A DNA stretch of 12,223 nucleotides from Arachnopeziza araneosa (taxonomy: Eukaryota > Ascomycota > Leotiomycetes > Helotiales > Arachnopezizaceae): assembly GCA_003988855.1 (NCBI GenBank), contig QYAI01000002.1, positions 1 to 12,223 of the forward strand, in the 5' to 3' direction. The translations under genes and the position numbers were made by a program. Under the pieces are notes generated by a model. The model saw nothing but the letters and a program-made list of their open reading frames with translations, was not told the origin of the DNA and did no database searches. Shown here in pieces: positions 8,615-12,223 of this stretch; the stretch's first letter is position 1, and every line of letters begins with the position of its first letter.

Positions 8615-11555
8615 ACTTCGTACAAAACGCTTTTTGATTTTAGCGTATTCAAGTTCACTCTTTAGCAGTAAAGAAAGCTTGCTGTTGTAGTACTTTCTTT
8701 CTTGTTCTTAGTTTATTAGAAACAAGCGCTAGCTTCGAAGAATTAGTTCTTTAGCAAGTTTTTAACTTGTTTCTAACATGTAAAGTGTTTTATTAGTTAT
8801 AACTTAATAACTAAATTCTTTTTTTAAATTAGTTATAGTAAACTATTTTTTTTTGTTGTCTTAAAAGTAATTAACAAGCATTTAAGTATTCGCAGCATTA
8901 ATATAGCTGTTCTTACTGTTACAGCTAACTTAGAAAACACTTTTAATACTGCAGTCTAACTAGTAAACTGTTTTTAGTACTTTTGCAATTTTTTTTTAAA
9001 GAACTAAACTACTACTAGCTTCTGACTTAAGAAGTTTATGTAAAAAAAAACTTTTTTTGCTAGAAAGCTTTTTTTTATAGTAGCTACTTTCAAGCGAACA
9101 AGTTTGTGCAAAGCTTCTTTATAGTAAAATAATAAAACAAGATTGTAAGCAAGCTTAGAGTAACTAAGTATGTTTGATTTTACTACAAGCTAATACTTTT
9201 CTCGACTAGCAGCTTGCTAAGTAACAATGCGACTTATAACTACTGCTTTATTAACAAAGTTTTTAATTATTTTAAGCTAACTACTTGTACGTTTAAATTA
9301 AGATGCGTGCGTGTTAGCGTCTAAAGCTAGAATAACTTTAAGTATTCTAGTATTAGGTTCTAGAGAACGTTTAGTTCTTAAACTTAAAAAAGTAATTTTA
9401 TTCTTACTATCTAACTTAGCAAAAGTAACAGTTAGTTTAGCTTTTAAAAGACTTTTCTTTAAAATTAGTTTAATATTATTTGTATTGTTCGAATTAACTT
9501 CTAAAGTAGCGCGAAGCGTTAGAGAAAGTTTATTAAGCTTCTTTTGCGTAATAGTTTTACTTAGTTCTAATACTTTGTTCTTGTTTATAAGTTTAAGCTT
9601 AGTGTATTTCTAAAATGCAATTATATCTGAAACTATATTTCTAAGCAATACTTTAGCAAAGCTAAAAAAGTTATAATACTTTTTAATAATCTTGCTTTGT
9701 TTCTAAAAGAAATTTTTTTAATATAATGCTTTCTTTAAACTTTTGTTATAAGTTCGGCATTTAATTTCTAATTCTCTTAAGTTCTTTACAGCTTCGACTA
9801 TGCTAGTAAGAAATTTTCTGAAAATCTTTTGCGCTAGTTTGTTACTATTAAGTGCTGCTAGTTGCTTGTTAAGATCTAAAATCTTCTTCTTAGCTTTCTT
9901 GTTAGTAGTTCCAGACGCGAAAGCGTATAAAAGCTAGTTTAAAAACTTTTCTAAACTTTTTATTTTCTTGTAAATAGTATTTATATCTTTTGAAATTTTA
10001 CTTAGCTTAAAAGAAAATATTGCATTAGCGAAGTTGCTTAGATAACCTTTAGCAGCTATTTAAGTTTTTGCTTGCGTTCTAAACATTTCGTGTTTGTTTT
10101 ACAAAGATTCGTTCTTTAGCGACTTTCTTTGCTTCGAAACTTATTCTTTAGTATATTAAATAAATTCTTAAAAAAAATTTATCTTAGCAAAGTTTATTTT
10201 TACTAATTTCTTATATTTATTTGCTATAGCAAGAGTTCTAACATTACTTATAACTCGTTCGATATTTCTTTAATATGTCAGAGCTTTTTAATCGTCTTAA
10301 ACAACCTTAAGTTTAAAGTAACTAGAAAGTACTTTATCTGCTTTGCTAATTTTAGAATAAGCATTTTGTATATTTTCGAGAATTTTCTTTAGCTTACGAT
10401 AAAACTTTTCTTTCTTTAAAGTTCTTAAACTAGCAGCACTAAAATTAACCTTCTTTTTCTTCTCTACTTTCTTATAATATTACTTAATCAGTCTCTGAAC
10501 GAGAATCTAGTATGTGCTTTATTTGTAGTAGGAAAACTCTGAAGAAAAAAACAAGAAGCGAGCTCGTAGCTTCTAAATACTACTGCTAGCTAGTGTGGCT
10601 AGTGTAGTAAGTGCCTGAGGCTACAACACTTCTTCTTTTCTTTCTCGTTGTCGTCAGTCCTATTTCTAAAGGTAACTTTAAGCTTTCTCTTGCCTAGCTC
10701 TTAAGCCTTGCTTTTTCTTAAATTAAGCATAGCGAAGTAACTAAATTTTGAAGTCTTTGAAAAAAGCTCTAGTAGCTTGCTTTGCAAGTTTAAAATTTTC
10801 TAGTTTAGCGAATTAATTTTTTAAATAAAGACTTTATTATGCTTAGCGTTTTAAGCTAACGAAATTTTTATCTAAGCATTTCGAAACAACTGCTAAGCGT
10901 ATGCTTCGGCATAAACTGCTAAAAAAAAGCTTCTTTAGCTTTGCATTACTTTTAATCTTTTGTTGTCGCTTCTAGCTTACAAGCTTTAGTTCTATAAATA
11001 TTATTGTTTTTACGTTTGCATATACTTTCTTATTACTAACTTTCGCATTAATTTCTTTATTAATTTTCTAAAGTGCTTTTACTCTACACTTAGCATACTT
11101 AACATATGCAGCTTAAAAAGCATTAAACTTTTTTTTTATATAACGACAAAGCTTGTTGCTTTAGACTTTAAATTTTTTTTCAAACTCTGACTATACAAGA
11201 TTCTAAGCACGTTGCTTTTATGTAGCTTAATTATACTTAGCTCTTTAGAATTTCTTAGCTTTAAAAACTTTACACTAGTTAAAAACTTCTTTAAAGTTTT
11301 TCTTATTTTAAAAGCGTAGTTTTGTAATAATTATTGTTTTTAGCTAATTAAAAGAAACTTAAGATGCAAGCAGTTTTAAAGCAAGTTAAGCTTTTAAAGC
11401 AAATACGTTAGCTGCTAATGCTACATTTTAAGCATTTGCTATTTGCGCTGTAGCTATTATTAATAACTTGTTTATATTTCTAAAGCTATTTCTTAATTAG
11501 TATAGCATGCAATAAAAAATCGCTACAAACTTTTTTTTCTTTATTTTTTTTATTT

Positions 11556-11560
11556 TTTAT
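11556..11560. repeat. left target-site duplication TTTAT of the solo LTR
   Basis: TTTAT directly precedes the TGT end of the LTR and is repeated exactly after its ACA end. The site lies in a T-rich run, so a chance match is easier than in mixed sequence, but the match falls precisely at both LTR ends. Confidence 0.8.
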
Positions 11561-11787
11561 TGTAAGGGTTTCACGATTGCACGGTCAAAACACGTGAATG
11601 ATGAATCTGTTATTTCAAGAAGGTAAAGCTGAAGAGCACCAAGTGCTTGAAGCTTTCTCATCGATAGTTCTGGCGATCGCCATGCTGATCTTATCCCTTT
11701 CATCAAAGGAGTCAACTTCGGGTGCTGCCTCAATTCCTGCCTAGGCCCTCAGGCCTAGGTCCTGACAACCGGGTCTAACCCGTGACA
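11561..11787. mobile_element. solo LTR, 227 bp
   Basis: The segment begins TGTAAGGG and ends CCGTGACA, the TGT...ACA ends of LTRs. It is flanked by identical 5-bp direct repeats TTTAT (11556-11560 and 11788-11792), the duplication length left by retroviral-type integrases. No internal retrotransposon sequence adjoins it, so it is a solo LTR produced by LTR-LTR recombination. Composition is ordinary, in sharp contrast to the AT-rich DNA on both sides. Removing the segment and one duplication (232 bp, not a multiple of three) puts the surrounding minus-strand reading frame back in register. Orientation is uncertain; the minus strand would start TGTCACGGGTTAG. It is unrelated in sequence, as far as I can see, to the retroelement at 1-3982. 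Confidence 0.85.
11740..11759. repeat. perfect inverted repeat inside the solo LTR
   Basis: CCTAGGCC, a 4-base CTCA loop, then GGCCTAGG: eight-base arms without mismatch. A second hairpin, CGGGT-CTA-ACCCG, follows at 11770-11782, five bases from the LTR end. Both could form stems in RNA or single-stranded DNA; in the LTR's own orientation they may lie near one transcript end. Function is not known. Confidence 0.8.
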
Positions 11788-11792
11788 TTTAT
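11788..11792. repeat. right target-site duplication TTTAT of the solo LTR
   Basis: TTTAT directly follows the ACA end of the LTR and matches the copy at 11556-11560. Confidence 0.8.
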
Positions 11793-12157
11793 ATGCTTAA
11801 GACACTTTCGAAAACGTAAGACAATTGCTAAGACTAGCTAGCAAGTGTGTTTGTAAGTTAAGTTTAAACGTAACAGTAGTTAAATCTATTAAGTTTAATT
11901 AATAAGAAAACATTTTACAGATTTATACAGCTTAAAAGTATAGAAGTTACTTTATTAGAGCAATAATACTAATATCGTAACGTTGCATATTTATAAAGTT
12001 AAAAGCTGTAAAAAAACAAAGTCTTGTTTTTTTTCTAGCGATTCGCTACTGCTAGTAAAATTTACTACTTAATTTAAACTAGACTTATTGTTAAAAAGCA
12101 AGTATTTAACAGCAAATACGACTAAATAGTGTAGTGGGGTTCCAGGGTGCATGACAT

Positions 12158-12223
12158 TTTTCCGTCATTTCGCTAGCGGGAGCACGTGCGTAGGACTCTC
12201 TATAAAGGAGGTTCTACAGAGCA
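12158..12223. other. unmutated DNA upstream of the long frame's ATG
   Basis: These 66 bases have normal composition. They include a CACGTG palindrome at 12183-12188 and TATAAA on the plus strand at 12201. On the minus strand the sequence just before the ATG is GACGGAAAA, an acceptable A-rich start context with A at -3. The region could be the promoter or leader of the leftward frame, but it is too short to judge and continues beyond the window. Confidence 0.3.

Larger units (their letters stand above)
8041..12125. other. AT-rich mutated block with RIP-like signature
   Basis: From roughly 8070 to 11560, and again from 11793 to about 12125, the DNA is strongly AT-rich, full of TA dinucleotides, and poor in TG-containing codons (few ATG, TGG, TTG) on the coding strand of the long frame. 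Loss of both CpA on the coding strand (Gln to stop) and TpG on it (Met and Trp scarce) points to C-to-T change in CpA on both strands, as RIP produces. Composition returns to normal abruptly at the solo LTR and right of 12126, and more gradually to the left of 8070. RIP itself is inferred; dinucleotide ratios were not computed. Confidence 0.7.
7585..12157 (-). pseudogene. very long decayed reading frame, unknown Lys-rich protein with charged repeat tail
   Basis: Reading the minus strand from the ATG at 12155-12157 (MSCTLEPHYTI) to TAG 7585, and skipping the solo LTR with one target duplication, gives one unshifted frame of about 1,450 codons. I count about 77 in-frame stops, of which only three are TGA; TAA and TAG fit mutated CAA/CAG (Gln) or TGG (Trp). 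The other minus frames carry clearly more stops where I compared them, and this one is stop-free over 9301-9600, 9721-9900 and 7588-8067. The predicted product is Lys/Leu/Ser/Gln-rich and probably helical. Segments include a basic NFKLAKQATRAFFKDFKI near 10760, RQRERKEEV near 10640, KIKKELLKQLANLRQKK near 8320, and acidic-basic tandem repeats at the C-terminus. I recognise no transposase, RT, helicase or other domain. Heavy CpA-type mutation implies it was once multicopy. It is dead here; what it encoded is unknown. Confidence 0.6.

Noticed and set aside
9311..9613. Plus-strand Leu-rich open frame of 100 codons resembling a membrane protein
   Set aside because: It lies opposite the longest stop-free part of the decayed minus-strand frame, and its hydrophobicity reflects Lys/Asn/Glu codons read in antisense.
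8456..10500. A DDE transposase (pogo/Fot1-like) in the AT-rich block
   Set aside because: Basic coiled segments such as KELLKQLANLRQKK recall C-termini of fungal pogo transposases, but I found no helix-turn-helix or DDE motifs in the frame.
8041..12125. CpA protected when preceded by G in the mutated block
   Set aside because: Many surviving CA dinucleotides are GCA, but ACA also survives often; I did not count them and the impression is not strong enough to report.
7585..12157. Reassigned genetic code with TAA/TAG read as glutamine
   Set aside because: The long frame would look translated under such a code, but the two intact neighbouring genes use TAA and TAG as normal stops, the introns and families are fungal, and the AT-rich CpA-depleted composition fits RIP better.

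Overview
The window looks like accessory, repeat-rich DNA from a filamentous ascomycete. The evidence is a 50-bp spliceosomal intron with a CTAAC branch-point-like motif, two intact genes of fungal type, a chromoviral/Ty3-like gag-pro-pol remnant, a fungal-type tyrosine recombinase fragment, and mutation patterns (CAA/CAG turned into TAA/TAG, extreme AT enrichment) like those left by repeat-induced point mutation (RIP). The exact genus cannot be told from the sequence.

Layout. (1) Bases 1-3982, minus strand: the 5' part of a Ty3/gypsy-type LTR retrotransposon that runs off the left edge. One unshifted gag-protease frame of about 1,080 codons carries ten in-frame stops; pol follows in the -1 frame. 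(2) 3983-4716: leader/LTR-like or intergenic DNA with an (AT)9 tract. (3) 4717-6171: a gene island of two convergent intact genes, a 186-aa DUF6914-like protein (one intron) and an aminoglycoside-phosphotransferase-family kinase, with only 19 bp between their stop codons. (4) 6172-7206: non-repetitive DNA of ordinary composition, ending in a plus-strand fragment of a tyrosine recombinase. (5) 7585-12157, minus strand: an AT-rich block that looks like junk but contains one very long decayed reading frame of about 1,450 codons. It starts at an ATG in unmutated DNA at 12157 and ends in a charged repeat tail at 7585. About 77 in-frame stops, nearly all TAA/TAG, interrupt it. (6) 11561-11787: a solo LTR with perfect 5-bp target duplications (TTTAT) sits inside that frame; removing the LTR plus one duplication restores the frame exactly.

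How it fits together: two functional-looking genes survive between mutated repeats on either side. The right-hand frame is the most unusual object. It was evidently a repeated gene, since RIP acts on duplicated DNA, yet I recognise no transposase, reverse transcriptase or other known domain in it, only a Lys/Gln-rich, probably helical protein with 21- and 23-residue charged repeats. The order of events suggested is: frame intact, then mutated, then LTR inserted (the LTR keeps normal composition) and reduced to a solo copy. An LTR too short to be mutated is an alternative explanation.
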